From Cryptomeria japonica (taxonomy: Eukaryota; Streptophyta; Pinopsida; Cupressales; Cupressaceae), in NCBI RefSeq assembly GCF_030272615.1, contig NC_081410.1:119288640-119352639 (forward strand): 64,000 bases of DNA, given 5' to 3'. The translations under genes and the position numbers were made by a program. Within the stretch, counting starts at the first letter, position 1, and every line of letters begins with the position of its first letter. The notes below the pieces were generated by a model. It made no database searches and had not been told where the DNA came from. It saw only the letters and a program-made list of their open reading frames with translations. Shown here in pieces: positions 1 through 12,433 of this stretch.

Positions 1-440
1 GTACTGCTTTACAATAGCATCTCCAATGCCAGATTCAGTACCGGTTCTAACTTTGTTCTTTACATATACCCTTGACCTATAATTCGCACATTAGGTCTGC
101 CTAATAATTTTCTTTATGCTCGCTACATTACCTCTCTAAATGTATACAATGATCTCCTTTATATACAAGTCATTTTACAATTTGCCAAGTCGGCTTACAA
201 TAATAAACAAAATATTACATATCAAAAGTCCTGTTGGCCTCTATGCCGATATACATCTTTTCTTCTGTGCTGGTGTTGGTGCCGGTGTAGAGTGATCTTG
301 TTGATGCCGGTGCACTGTCTTGCCTGTGTAATGCTTTGCCGATATGATGTCTTGCCGGTGCCATAGGATTGCAAGGTTGCCATCAATGACAAAACCTTCA
401 ATCACATACAATGTCTCATTGGAGTGTCCATATGCCAACA
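1..440 (-). mobile_element. LTR end of a retroelement, cut by window edge
   Basis: Read on the minus strand the segment begins TGTTGGCATA at 440, a typical LTR start, and carries a TATA-like TATATAAAGG at 165-156 at a distance expected for a U3/R boundary. The opposite end lies outside the window, so length, superfamily and solo status cannot be told. A short open frame (241-438, minus) lies inside and is not considered a gene. Confidence 0.5.
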
Positions 441-1357
441 GTGTTATCCAATGGATTTACAAATTCATTTGGTATGTTGGGAATTCATTGCATTTTTAAT
501 TTTGAGGAAAAAAAGAGGTAGGACATCTCATATCTCCTTTATTTATTCATCTTTTAGTTTAAAATTTGTTTCAAATGAATTGCAAGATTATTTAAAGCAT
601 ATTTCCTCTATGAAGAATTTTATCTGATTGAGTATTTAATTTTTATGTTTCAAATTTGTAAACATGGGTTTATAAAGAGAAATGTTGCTAAAATTTTATT
701 GGATCATAAGAAGGGAATTTTAAATACATTTTTATGTTGTTGGGTGTGTGAAGACCAATGGGTTTTCTCTGTTTTTCATTTTGAGCATTTTGAAATTTCA
801 AACTATTTTTAGGTCCATTAATGGAGGATGGCCTCTTGGACGGGTTTTTGTCCAAAAATAAGTTTTATTTTAAAAGTGGAATTTGATTGTTTTGCTATCG
901 TATTATAATGTGGAACGATAGATTATTATTATTTCTTATTTGACTCAATTTGAGTCTGTTTTTATATAGTTATGGTCATTTGAAGATTGGATGTGTTTGT
1001 GAATAGTGACATTGAAATGTGAATTAGACAATGTATGTGGGATGATTGACCTCAATGTGAAATGATAAAATGTAATGAGGAATGATATTGTTGACATGTT
1101 GGAATCAAAATTGTGTTGATATGGATGCTTGGTCTATATTGATTTGGATGCTTTATCCATGCCTTCTTGGGTGATCAATGAATTGAAGTTCATGTTGTGA
1201 GCAATTGAGACAAAAGAAAATATGTGTAATGGACTTCATATGTGTTTGATGCCTTGATTTTATCTATGTAATTTTATCTGATATTCCACATTTATGTTGA
1301 GCACAATTATCCTTGGGTGTAGTTGATAGGGATGGTTGGGAAGTGGCTTCCAATGCG
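441..1357. other. Anonymous AT-rich sequence
   Basis: No open frame of note, no recognised repeat and no RNA gene seen. Confidence 0.5.
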
Positions 1358-2835
1358 GCACCAAACATAAACATTAGAGCAATACAAGCTCCTTGCAAGA
1401 AAAGATATTAGGAATAACCTATGGAAGACTAAGAGTTGCCACTTAGAAATCCACTTTTATTTAAAAACCACCTCTATATTAGAAGCCAATTATGGAAGAC
1501 CAAGAGTCACAACTTAGAATTCCATTTTTGATGTCCTTATTTAGAAGCCAATTATGGAAGACCAAGAGTCACAACTTAGAATTCCACTTTTGATGTCCTT
1601 ATGAAAAATTGAAATTGTGTTGACACAATAGAATTAATTAACCTCAACCCCTTAAATAAACTATGTTACTTTAAAAACATAAAAAACCATAATATATTTT
1701 TACTCGCAATACATTAAACATTTTTAGTGCCCATCAAACCTTATAGGGGAATTACTAGTAACAACAACAATCTATTACAAAACTTTACATTACTACAAAC
1801 ATTTACTGTTGAAAATAGATGAGTTAAAAGGTTGGGGGGACCTAGAGATCTCTATGGCTCTTGTCCGCTCTTCCATTTTTCAAATATTCTGTTTCAAACA
1901 CTTTCTTCTTTAGTTGATGATGAATCATGGAGTATGATCTGAAACATTGATATAAAAAGATACACCAATCAATCAAATCTAGAAGCTTTCAATATTCATT
2001 ATGAACTGTAGAAACTTAATGTCTTTAATAGAAATTTTATATTAAAGATGTCATTTCTTACCATCCATAATATATATTTTTTTGAGTATTTAAAATTACG
2101 ATCTATAATCCATCATCATCAGAAACTGGAATCCAAAAATAGATTTTATAACTTTGAAAAACGTGTTGGACTACCATAATTTCAACGAAAGCATTTTCTT
2201 TCCCTGACCTCAGTTGGGATATAAAATTAATCTGCCATGAATTATTTTCCCTGCATCTTTCGTGACATATTCAACTATTTTGGATAAGCAACGTTAGAAA
2301 CCATTGAATTTTTCGAATTTGACAAAAGATAAGCGATAACTGCAACAAGATTGTTCAATTAAGTATAGATGATCTACTAGTTACGTGATAAGGTGCTTAA
2401 ATTTCATTGTAATATTACTAGAAAAACGATTTCCTTGGATTTATTTTAATTAATTCTTGATATTATGGTCAATTTTGCATCCAATTTGCTTGATAGAGAT
2501 TGACTTAAAGAGTCTTGATGGACTGCGTGTTTGAAAAAGGTCAGAAAAACATTTAATTGTCATATTCCATGGCCGCCAAGCTTAAATTTTCAGATTAAGA
2601 TATTAGCACAATAATGTCTGTATTTGTCCTTTTTCCAAAACAGCCATATTTGCGCTTAGTTACCTTGGTTTATTTTGTATTATTTTGGCTGCACTCATCC
2701 ATGGATTTTCTTATAGTATTATCTTCTTTTAACTATTAACGTTGCATTCCTCCCAACAGACGGAGACTCGTTGTGATGGTGAAATTTGCATATCCAAGCC
2801 AATTCTCATTTAGTTTGGATTACTTTTTATTTGTT
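1358..2835 (-). pseudogene. Inverted NPF-locus copy with its coding body deleted
   Basis: Read on the minus strand, 2835-1877 matches the upstream region of the NPF gene (about 20.40-21.44 kb) at roughly 85 percent by eye, including the stretch before the start codon. It continues into ATG at 1876 and the first eleven codons (1876-1844: ATGGAAGAGC and on to GATCTCT). Within about 15 bases it then jumps to sequence matching the NPF 3' flank (TTTTAACTCATCTATTTT, as near 26087), which continues to about 1358 and matches to roughly 26.64 kb. The whole body equivalent to about 21.48-26.09 kb is absent. A block of about 65 bp (around 1481-1600) is duplicated here and single in the parent locus. It is a non-coding ghost; whether its promoter is active is unknown. 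Confidence 0.85.
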
Positions 2836-2894
2836 TATGTTTTTATGCATTTGATTTTTGTGTTAAGATTATATATTTTCGATCTTAACAAGAA

Positions 2895-3562
2895 AGGGAC
2901 GTAGAATAATTAGGGGGAGAGGAAGAGAGGTGTGTGAGAGAGTAATTAGGGGGAAAGAGAGAATGAGAGGGAGGGAGGGAGAGTAATTAGGGGGAGGGGT
3001 AGAGGAGGGAGAGGGAAAGGAAGAGGATGAGAGAGGTTAGAGAGAGAGGGTAATTGGGGAAGAGAGAATGAGAGAGTTGTATAATTAGGGGTAGGAGAAG
3101 GGGAGAGGGGCAAAGTATCAACAAAGGGAGAGATGGAGAAAGAGGTGAAAAGAGAGATAGAGAAAGAGAGGGTAATTATGGAGGTAGGGGAGAGAGAGGG
3201 CTGGAAAAGGTGAAGAGAGAAGGGGTAGAGAGGGAGGGAGTGAGGGACCTATAGAGGGGAGAGAGAGCATGGTAGGGAGAGACCTAGAGAGGGTAATTAG
3301 GGGGAGGGAGAGAGGGGAAGAGAGGTGAGAGAGAGGGTAATTGGGGGAAGAGAGAATAAGAGAGAGAGTTGGGGGTAAAGGGAGATGGGGAGAGAGGTGT
3401 GTGTGTGAGAGAGAGAGAGAGAGAGAAAGGGAGAGAGGGTAACTGGGAGAAAAGGGAATGAGAGAGAGAGTTGGGGATAATTAAAGGGTAGGAGGAGAGG
3501 GGGAGAGGGGCAAGTATCAACAAACGAAGAGAGGTCCAAAGAGAGGGTAATTAGGGGGAGGG

Positions 3563-3597
<35 letters not shown>

Positions 3598-3978
3598 GGG
3601 GGAGAGGGAAGTATCAACAAAGGAAGAGAGGGGAGAGATGGGGAGAGAGCCCCCTAATTACCCTCTCTCCCTTTTTGATATTTCCCTCTCCCCCCTCTCC
3701 CCCTTCCCCTAATTACCCTCTCTTTGTGTCTCTCTCTTCACCTCTCTCTACATCTCTCCCTCTCTCTGTTTGTTAATACTTGCTCCTCCCCCTCTCCTTC
3801 TACCCCTAATTACCCCCGAATCTCTCTCTCATTCTCTCTTCCCTCCAATTACCCTTTATCCATCACCTCTCTCACTGTCTCCTTTTATTGATACTTCCCT
3901 CCTCCCCCTAATTACCCTCTTTCTCTGACTCTTGCTTCACCTCTCTCCCCATCTCTCCTCTCCCTTTGTTGATACTTG

Positions 3979-4042
<64 letters not shown>

Positions 4043-4495
4043 ATTACCCTCTCTCCAACCTCTCTCCTCTCCCTTTGTTGATACTTCCCTCTCCCCCCTC
4101 TCCTCTCTCTCTCCCTTTGTTGATACTTGTTCCACTCCCCCTCTCCTCCTACCCCCCAATTACCCCCAACTCTCTCTATCATTCTTTCTTCCCCTCAGTT
4201 ACCCTCTCTCCCCCTCTCCCCCTCCCCTCTCACTTTTGTTGCTAGGGATGAGAGGGAGATGTCACGAGGCAAGTCTACATTTTAGGGGAGAGAGAGTGAG
4301 ATAGAAGAGGGAGTGATGAAGAGGTAGAAATATAAGTGTAGATCTTGAGAGTGAGAGAGGGGAGGGATTCAACAAGAGTTAGAGAGAGATGTATATATAG
4401 GAACAACAAGAGAGGGAGGAAGCAAAGGAGAGGTGGAGTGATAGGTTTAGATGTCGGGAGAGAGAGGTAGAGAAAAGAACAAAGAGAGATGATGG
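2895..4495. repeat. GA/CT-rich low-complexity array with strand switch
   Basis: From about 2895 to 3650 the plus strand is almost pure purine. From 3650 to about 4235 it is almost pure pyrimidine, then purine again to about 4490. Embedded motifs recur in both orientations: GGGTAATTAGGGGG and CCCCCTAATTACCC, AAGTATCAACAAAG and CTTTGTTGATACTT. The array therefore forms a large imperfect inverted repeat centred near 3650. Open frames rich in Ser-Leu or Arg-Glu in this stretch come from the dinucleotide repeat and are not genes. Confidence 0.9.
3980..4040. repeat. (CT)n microsatellite
   Basis: About 30 uninterrupted CT dinucleotides inside the pyrimidine-rich half of the surrounding array. Confidence 0.95.
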
Positions 4496-5784
4496 TTTTT
4501 AAAAATTTATCACACTCAATAGTAAAATGCCTAATTTTTTTAGTATTAATTACTCATTTAATGTTTCAAGTATTTTGAGATGATTGTTACAAAAAAATTC
4601 ATGAAAGAGGGAATTCATATGTAGAAGTTGTGAGATTTTGATGTTTCAAATGAAGGATGAATTTAAATTAATTATAAGTATCTTTCATGCATAATATAGA
4701 AACCCTACCTATTCCATTGCATAGAGCTCTGAATCAATGCCTATAAAAAATCAAAATTTCGATAAGAAATGTAAAACTTATACCCATTTTACTAAAATGT
4801 ATTTTCCTACAATTTCCAAAATGGATATCCGTTTTGGAAAACATGACATCACAACAATAATGTGAGGAAACGAATATCCATTACTAATGCATATCCATTT
4901 TTTTCTGACAAATTTTTTTCCCTCGAGAATGCTTTGGAATTTGGCTTGGACGTGCCAAACTTGGAAAGTGAATTTTTCCTTGGTTTTCCAAATTTCACCC
5001 ATTTGGCTCATTACTTTTTTTTACCCGAAATTGATCAAATGAAAAGAGTTTTAAAGAAAATTGTTAGCTTTCCACCAATATAAATTATGTTTTATTTTGA
5101 ATTTAATAAATTATTATTATTGATTTTTTACATACATTATGTCTAAAGTCCTAATTGATAGGCTAATTGGAAAACATCTATAACTTTCAAACCATTTAAC
5201 TTTTTTCAAATTCGAAAGATGCACCACATTCTATGATTTGCATACTATAGGGTTTAAGAAAAAGAACTTCATAATGTTTTAACCAAGTTATGGTGGTCAA
5301 ACATATGAGTTTTTATATTTTGATAAAGTTCTAGTAAAAAATTCATAATTATTTAGTTAGCAAAAAATTACAAAAAAATATGAGTCACATTCATGCATGA
5401 ATCCTATACTTATATTTAAAGTAGCATAAAAAAAATATTAAGTTTTTCTTGTACTTAAGTTGGTCAGACATACACCTACTTTTTATCTTTTCCTTGAAAA
5501 TTTAGTACTACTGCATTGAAATTTCAAATTTTCACCAAATAGATTTAATTTTTTTAAGAAAAAAAATAGTAGCTTAAAAACTACATTCAATTTGCTACAA
5601 ATTTTGCTTTTACATGTTTTTCAAATTACATTGATAGCCTATTCAAATTTTTATGTCAAGTTGCTTAACTTTTTTTTTTGAATTTTCATTGTCACTTAAG
5701 GGTCTAGTTTGGCATACCTTGATCCTACACATGCCCATAATCATAGACCAAGTATCTCTTCCTTACATAATTCAAATTTTCATT
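4496..5784. other. Anonymous AT-rich sequence
   Basis: AT-rich with short homopolymer runs; no convincing coding frame. A 22-bp imperfect palindrome built on CCAAAATGGATATCCG lies near 4817. Nothing else recognised. Confidence 0.45.
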
Positions 5785-6060
5785 GAAATATGCTATTGAT
5801 CTCCCTTCTTAACTCAATATCACTCATATTGTACTTCAACTAGCATCACAACCAACTTGAAATACTTTATCAAATTTAGACAAAGTTAACGCTAACAGTT
5901 TTGTTACTTTCTGCTTAAACAGTTAAAAAGCAAATTATGATCCTAATGTCTATTTGAATTCTTTCTCATCGCTCATTGTTTCTATTGTTGGTATATATTG
6001 ATGGCACTAAAAATCCTAATGAACTTCGTTTAGAAACTAGTCAATCCACGAAAAATATTT
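5785..6060 (-). mobile_element. Highly diverged Ty3/gypsy RT-RNase H fragment
   Basis: The stretch aligns by eye, on the minus strand, with about 8.81-9.06 kb of the chromovirus-type element further right. Shared landmarks include CTCCCTTCTTAACTCAA, GCATCACAACCAACTTG and GAAACTAGTCAATCCA. It is much more diverged than that element's two LTRs are from each other, so it is probably an older fossil of a related family. No LTR is visible for it. Confidence 0.55.
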
Positions 6061-6242
6061 TACCTCTACAATTCCTGTTAGTGTTGGTCACTCTACAATT
6101 GTCTTTGTGTAAGTCCAAAAAGTTGGGTCCACTTTTTGGCCAAAAAGAGGAAGTGTTTTCCCACCACTAAGTGTGGGTATTTGATGTCAATACCCCACCA
6201 CTAAGTGTAGGTGGTTGATGCAAATGCTACTAGAGGGGTTGG

Positions 6243-7012
6243 TGCAGTCACCGATTAGGAGGGGCCTCAAAGAGATCAATTTGGACCGGGCAGCAAAATT
6301 AAACACAAGGATATGATGGAGGTAATGCAGAACTGAATGAATTAGATCATGACAAACTAATTACAGATAACCCGTAACATCCGGGTTTCAAGATTCGGCT
6401 CACTGGCCTACCACATACATACTCAATTACAGAATCGGTCAACTCCGAACCTCTAAATCTTAAGATCTATCTTCTATGTTCTATCTGACTTCTCTTGGAT
6501 GAATTCTAATGCTCAATTATAACGATTTATATGATCCAAGGAGATCTGGTCGGCCCAAAAGGGATCAAATGCCAAAGAAAACATGTAAAACCAACAAGTT
6601 GGCCTCCGCCAAAGAGATTCCTCCAGAAAATCCAAAGGATGAAGTGTGGATCAAAGGGAAGGTCGACCACACAACAAGGAACATTGGAATCCATGAATAG
6701 GGGCTCCGCAAGCTATGGAAAGGGTCCGCAAGATTCACCAATAGAAAATAGGTCCAGGCGGTTCCAGTGTCCTAAGCCAGAAAACTCTTAGAATCTGGAA
6801 TCGATAACTTGTCGGAAAATTATCCAAATGGTCCATGGTTTAGGAATAAGGAAGATGATCATGTCCTAAAGAAAAATCCATCTCCGCAAGATCCAGTGAG
6901 CCAAAGCAAGAAAATGCAGAAAGAAATGTTGAAACTGCAAAACAGAAAACAAACTGAAAAGGAAATGTTTTTGGTTTATGCAATATTGCCAAGAACCGGG
7001 GATGCTCTTGCA
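6243..7012 (-). repeat. 3' LTR of the chromovirus-type fossil
   Basis: Begins TGCAGTCACC on the plus strand and ends CTCTTGCA, matching the copy at 11671-12433 along its length. Bounded by TG and CA. It lies downstream of the integrase and chromodomain in the coding sense, which makes it the 3' LTR. Confidence 0.85.
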
Positions 7013-7039
7013 TCAGACATCTGGGGTTGTTGAAAAAGT

Positions 7040-10000
7040 GAGTTTCTCACTTTGCTAGGGTCAGAGGAAAACCAAGGCGGTCCACCTTTGCCTGAGAAAT
7101 CCAAGATGAATCTTCAACGGGTTTGTCCTTCCATTTCACAAGATACCCTATGTACTAACTGCTCTGAGTACTACGCCCAATCCTACTGTCCAAAATGTCT
7201 TCTATTTGATTCGGTTCCTTCTGGGGCAACTTCTTCTCCAAGTTTGTAATACTATCTTTACTGAATTCAGATTCATGATATTGATGTAGATCTACAATGT
7301 TGAATATAGGTGAAATACTCAAACTATCTGATAATTCTACTTCATATGCATTTTTAGAACTAAACTTCTTCAAGATCTTACAAGGTCCAAACTTCCTCAT
7401 CTGCAACTTTTTATAGGTTCCAATTGGAAATCTTTATTTTCTTAGATACACCATCACTTCATCGCCAACTTCAAATTCCTTATGTCTTCTCTTCCCATCT
7501 GCTTTCTCCTTATACTTGTTGTTCATATCCTCCAAATGTTGTTTAACCTGAATATGTAAGGTCTTCATGTAATCTGCAAATTCTTTTGCCTCTGCACTCT
7601 GCTTGTCTTCATTACTGATATCTCTCAATTCTGATATACCCCTGGGGTGTGCTCCGGTAACAATCTCAAAAGGTGTTCTTCCAGTACTCCTGTTACTGAA
7701 TTATTGTAGGCAAATTCTGCTTGTGCAAGAATCAAATCCCAACTTCCAGTTTTCTCCCCAACTAAACATCTCAACAAATTTCCCAAGCTCATGTTTACTA
7801 CTTTTGTTTGTCCATCAGTCTATGGGTGAAAAGTAGAACTGAATTCGAAATATGTCTTCATCTTCTTCCAAAGTGTTCTCCAAAAATAACCAACAAACTT
7901 AGTGTCTTTGTCTAAAACTATGCTTTTAGGTAATCCATGCAATCTCACTACTTCCTTGAAAAATAAGTCAATTGCATGCACCGCATCTGATGTCTTCTTA
8001 CAAGGTATGAAATGAGTTATCTTCGAGAATCTATCCACCACCACAAATATAGAATTATTTCCTCTATGTGTCTTAGGCAATCCAAGTGTGAATCCATGCT
8101 TATGTCTTCCCAAGGTCTCTTTGGTACTGTCAAAGGTTTATACAATCCCATATTCTAACTACTACCTTTTGCAACTTGACAAACTCTACAGCTCTGCACA
8201 AATTTCCTGACATCCTTATGAATCTGAGGCCAAAATTAATGTTCACTCACCAATGCTACTATTTTGTCAATACCAAAGTGTCCGACTAATCCTCCACTAT
8301 ACTTCTCATTTATCATATTCTTCGTCATAGAAATTTGAAGTATACACAACTGAACTCCTCTGGATAACATTCCATCTTGAATGAAATAATCCAACCACAG
8401 ACTTTTGTCCACCATAACCGGTTCTTTACATGCTTTCCAAGGTTCTACAAAATATGGGTCATCATCATACAAGGTCTTCAACTCTTCAAAGCCTAATACT
8501 GTCACTCTCATCTATGTCGGCAAATTCCTCCTTCTACTCAATGATCAGCAACTTTGTTTCACTTCCCACTCCTATGCTTCAACACAAAGGTGTAACTTTG
8601 TAAGAACTCTACCCATCTCATATGTCTCTTATTCAACTTATTCTAACTGTTCAAATACTGCAAAGCTTGATGATCAGTATACAACACAAATTCCTTAGGC
8701 AACAGGTAATGTCTCCATTTCTTCAAGGCTTTAACTATGGCGTAAAATTCTTGATCATACACTGAATATCTCCTCCTGGCATCATTCAACTTCTCACTAA
8801 AATAAGTTATTGCTCTCCCTTCTTGACTTAACACGACTCCAATTGCATTCCCACTTGCATCACAGCCCACTTGAAATACTTCATTGAAATATGGTAAAGC
8901 TAACACAGGTTGTTCAGTGACCTTTTCCTTCAATAATTCAAAACTCTTATTTACTCTGGTTGTCCATTTGAATTATTTCCTATCTCCTCTCATTGTCTCA
9001 GACATAGGACTACAAACTGAATTGAAACTTCCAATAGAAACTAGCCAATCCATGAAATGATCTAACCTCTCCAATGTTTTCCGGTGTAGGCCATTCAACA
9101 ATTTCTCTTACCTTCTCAAGGTCCATCTTCAATCCATCTGCAAATATCACAAATCCCAAATAGACTAACTCTTCTTTCATGAAAGTGCGTTTCTTTAGGT
9201 TTAATAGCAATTTTTCTTCTCTTAACCTCTACAAAACTTGTCTTAAATGCAACAAATGCTCCTCTTTTGTCTTACTGAAAATCAAAATGTCATCCAAGTG
9301 ACAAATATACAGTAACAAACTTACCCAAGAATTTCTTTAATACCTCATTCATCAATATCATGAAATTACTTGGTGCATTAGTCAACCCAAAAGGCATCAC
9401 CAACCATTCATACAATCCTTCATTTGTCTTGAATGTTGTCTTCCACTAATCTCCTTCTCTAATTCTGATCTAATGGTATCCACTCTTCAAGTCTATCTTT
9501 GTGTAGTATTTGGCTCCACTCAAATAGTCCATTATGTCATCCATCCTAGGTAAGGGAAACCTGTATTTCATTGTGATCTTGTTTATTGCTCTAAAAATCG
9601 ATACACATCCTCCATTCTCCATTCTTCTTAGGTGCTAACACTACTCGAACTGCACAAGGACTCAGACTTTCTCTGATCAAACCTTTCTTCAACAATTTTT
9701 GCACTTGTCTATTCAACTCTTCATTCTCTGTTGGTTTCAACTGGTGTGCAGCTTTGTTAGGCAAACTAGCTCCAGGAATCAGGTCCATGCAATGACTAAT
9801 ACTCATCACAAGTGGTAATCCATCAGGCATATTATCTGAAATAATGTCTTCATACTCTGTCAACAACTCCTTTATCTCCTCTAGTTGTTCTTCATACTCC
9901 AAGTTCTCAGTCTTCTTAGGAACTAAGGCAAAACATACATTCTCATGTCTCGTTCCATCCAAGAATTTCGTTCCATCCACCAAACAGATTCTAGCATTTG

Positions 10001-10504
10001 TACATACTTCACTCTTCAAAGGCTCCTCCAAGGGTAACAAGGTTCGTTTCATCCCATTTGCTACAATAGTGTATATGTTCTTTCTCCCATCATGTATTGT
10101 TTGTCTATCAAACTGCCAAGGTCAATCCAACAAAAGGTGACAAATATCCATAGGCATAATATCACACAAAACTTCATCATGATAATTTTCAATTTCACCA
10201 AGCATTGATCACTTACTAACAGCTTATGATCATCCTGAATCCATGCTATCTAATAAGGCTTAGGGTGTTTCAATAATTTCAACTTGAATTTATTCACCAT
10301 TTCTTTTGAAACAAGATTATCCGAACTACCACTATCAATAACAACTTTACAACACTTATTGGATACCTTACATCTGGTCTTGAACAAATTTCTCCTATGC
10401 AAGGGATCTTCATCTTCTTCGATATGACACAAATCTCTCCCCATCATCAACAGTTCTCCATCTTTCGATTTGTTAGTTGATCCAGTGGGGCTTTCTTCTA
10501 CCAA
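7040..10504 (-). pseudogene. pol region: PR, RT, RNase H, integrase, chromodomain
   Basis: Retroelement fossil. In coding order: protease with the VIDSGSSDN active-site context (10250-10504); RT start with [17 protein letters not shown] (9591-10052); the RT palm region (about 9.0-9.6 kb); RNase H with [10 protein letters not shown] and [10 protein letters not shown] (8643-8933); an integrase zinc/H2 region near 8.2-8.5 kb; integrase core with [13 protein letters not shown] and [13 protein letters not shown] (7820-8113); integrase C-terminal part (7155-7628); and a chromodomain with YLVKWKDKPVEDSSW near 7.07-7.22 kb. These are the standard Ty3/gypsy pol activities. The region is broken and is not expected to give a functional polyprotein. 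Confidence 0.9.
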
Positions 10505-11451
10505 TGTTGTTCTCCCTGTGTTCTATGTCTTCTTACATTTGAAAGAACGATGTCCTTCTCCACATTTAAAGCAAGTACCTGTAAACACTCTCTTGTATTT
10601 TGTCATCTTTTCCAAAACCCTCAATCTAGTAGCCATCGGGATCTCTCATTCAGTAGAAATTTATGTCATCCTTCCGGTGTGAACTGCCATCTTTTCTTAC
10701 TTCCTTGTCCTTATTCTGATCGGTACAGGTTCCTCTTCCTTCGGAATATCCTCTTCCTCCTTGAAACCTTCCACCTAGAAACCTTCCACCTCTACCTCTT
10801 TGTCTCTGCTCATGCTTTTTGTTCAACTTCTCTTCTACTTTTAGGGCATATTGGTAAGCTTCTTCAACACTCTACAACTTGATCAAACTGAGTTCATCTT
10901 GTATAGATATCCACAATCCATTCAAATATCTCTCAACTTGTTTAACCTCATCATCGACATGTCCAGATCTGATATTCAGCTTGTAGAAGGCTTTGGTGTA
11001 CTCCTTCACACTAGATTATTTCTGCTTCAAGTTTTGTAACTTCCAGAACAAAATTACTTGATAATCAGCTGGCATAAACTTTAATTTTAACTTAGCAACC
11101 ATTCCCTCCCATGATTTGATCTTCTCTTTACCTCTTCTCTGTCTATCAACCTGCAAATGTTCCCACCAAAGAGATGCATGACCCTTCAACCGAGTACATG
11201 CATATTACACCTGTGTTTCTTCTACGGTGTTCTCAAAATCAAAGTACTTATCCATCTTCGAGATCCAATCCATTAATTCATCTAAATCCAACTTTCCATC
11301 ATACTCTGGTGGGGTAAAATGTGGTTTAGTGTTCGCCCTACTCAACCTCTCTTCATCTGGATCAATCGCCGATGGATTTGCTACTTGTTCTATCAATGCT
11401 TCTTCTTCTTCATCTTCGCTCACATCTTCCATATGTCAGCCTCTTCTCTAG
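10505..11451 (-). pseudogene. gag region of the chromovirus-type fossil
   Basis: The N-terminal part (11205-11432) is acidic and leads into a capsid-like segment with PHFTPPEYDGKLDLDELM, typical of plant Ty3/gypsy gag. Near 10.53-10.58 kb the minus strand reads CFKCGEGHRSFKCKK, a CCHC zinc knuckle. It lies between the primer-binding site and the protease, as expected. It is a broken fossil. Confidence 0.85.
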
Positions 11452-11651
11452 GTTGTCTCAACGACTTCCAACTGGGCTACAATTCCTCTCAACATTTCCA
11501 TCACAGCAGAGTCTGCATTCCCACGCACTCCACCATTCCTATTTCCTCTTCATGTCATCTTCACGCCAATCCTCTGCAACTGCAGGTCGGATCCACAGTC
11601 TGCCACCCTACAACAAAATTCTTAGGACAACGCAATCTCTGGAATGAAATC

Positions 11652-11665
11652 CCGCTCTTATACCA
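11652..11665 (-). other. Primer-binding site, initiator-Met tRNA type
   Basis: On the minus strand TGGTATAAGAGCGG lies five bases inside the LTR end at 11671. It resembles the common plant LTR-element site TGGTATCAGAGC, complementary to the 3' end of initiator methionine tRNA. Confidence 0.8.
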
Positions 11666-11670
11666 CTTGG

Positions 11671-12433
11671 TGCAGTCACCGGTTAGGAGGGACCTCAAAG
11701 AGATCAATCTAGATCAAGGCAGCAAGAGTAAACACAACGGAAACACGAAGATATGATGGAGGCAATGCAGAACTGAATGAATTAGATCATGACAAACTGG
11801 TTACAAATAACCAGTAACATCCGGGTTGCAAGATTCGGCTCACTGGCTTGCCATATACATGCTCAATTACAGAATCAGTCAACTCCGGACCTCTAAATCT
11901 TAAGAACTATCTTCTATGTTCTATCTAACTTCTCTTGGATGAATTCTAATGCTCAATTATAATTATTTATATGATCCAAGGAGATCCAGTCGGACCAAAA
12001 GGGATCAAATGTCGAAGAAAACGTGTAAAACCAACAGGTCAGCCTCCGCCAATGAAATTCCTCTGAAAAATCGAAAGGATGAAGTGCAGATCAAAGGGAA
12101 GGTCAGCCACATGCCAAGGAACATTGGAATCCACAAATAGGGTCTTTGCAAGCTACAGAAAGAGTCTGCAAGATTCACCAATAGAAAATAGGTCCAGGCG
12201 GTTCCGGTGTCCTAAGCTAGAAAACTGTCTTGGAATCCAGAATCGATAACTTGCCGGAAAATGATCCAAATGCTCCACAGTTTAGGAATAAGGAAGATGA
12301 TCATGTCCTAAAGCAAAATCCAGCTCCACGAGATCCAGTGAGCCAAAGCAAGAAAATGCAAAACAGAAAACAAACTAAAAAGGAAATGTTTTTGGTTGAT
12401 GCAAGATTGCCAAGAACCGGGGATGCTCCTGCA
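11671..12433 (-). repeat. 5' LTR of the chromovirus-type fossil
   Basis: Pairs with 6243-7012. It abuts the primer-binding site on its 3' side in the coding sense. Its outer end (CTCCTGCA) is followed directly by LINE-derived sequence. Confidence 0.85.

Larger units (their letters stand above)
6243..12433 (-). mobile_element. Chromovirus-type Ty3/gypsy fossil with both LTRs
   Basis: Two direct repeats of about 765 bp (6243-7012 and 11671-12433) flank about 4.66 kb of internal sequence coding on the minus strand. Order in the coding sense: 5' LTR, tRNA-primer site, gag with a CCHC knuckle, protease, reverse transcriptase, RNase H, integrase, chromodomain. The chromodomain places it among chromoviruses. 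The LTRs differ by roughly 8-10 percent by eye plus small indels, so the insertion is old. The element is broken, with around ten or more interruptions in its coding region. No clean target-site duplication is seen: GTTGG lies at the left and TTAGG at the right. The right flank is LINE sequence. Confidence 0.9.

Noticed and set aside
241-438. 65-codon minus-strand frame
   Set aside because: It lies wholly in an LTR-like segment and overlaps its terminus.
3284-4304. Overlapping open frames of Ser-Leu-Pro or Arg-Glu repeats
   Set aside because: They are translations of GA/CT dinucleotide sequence, open in several frames on both strands, with no protein-like composition.
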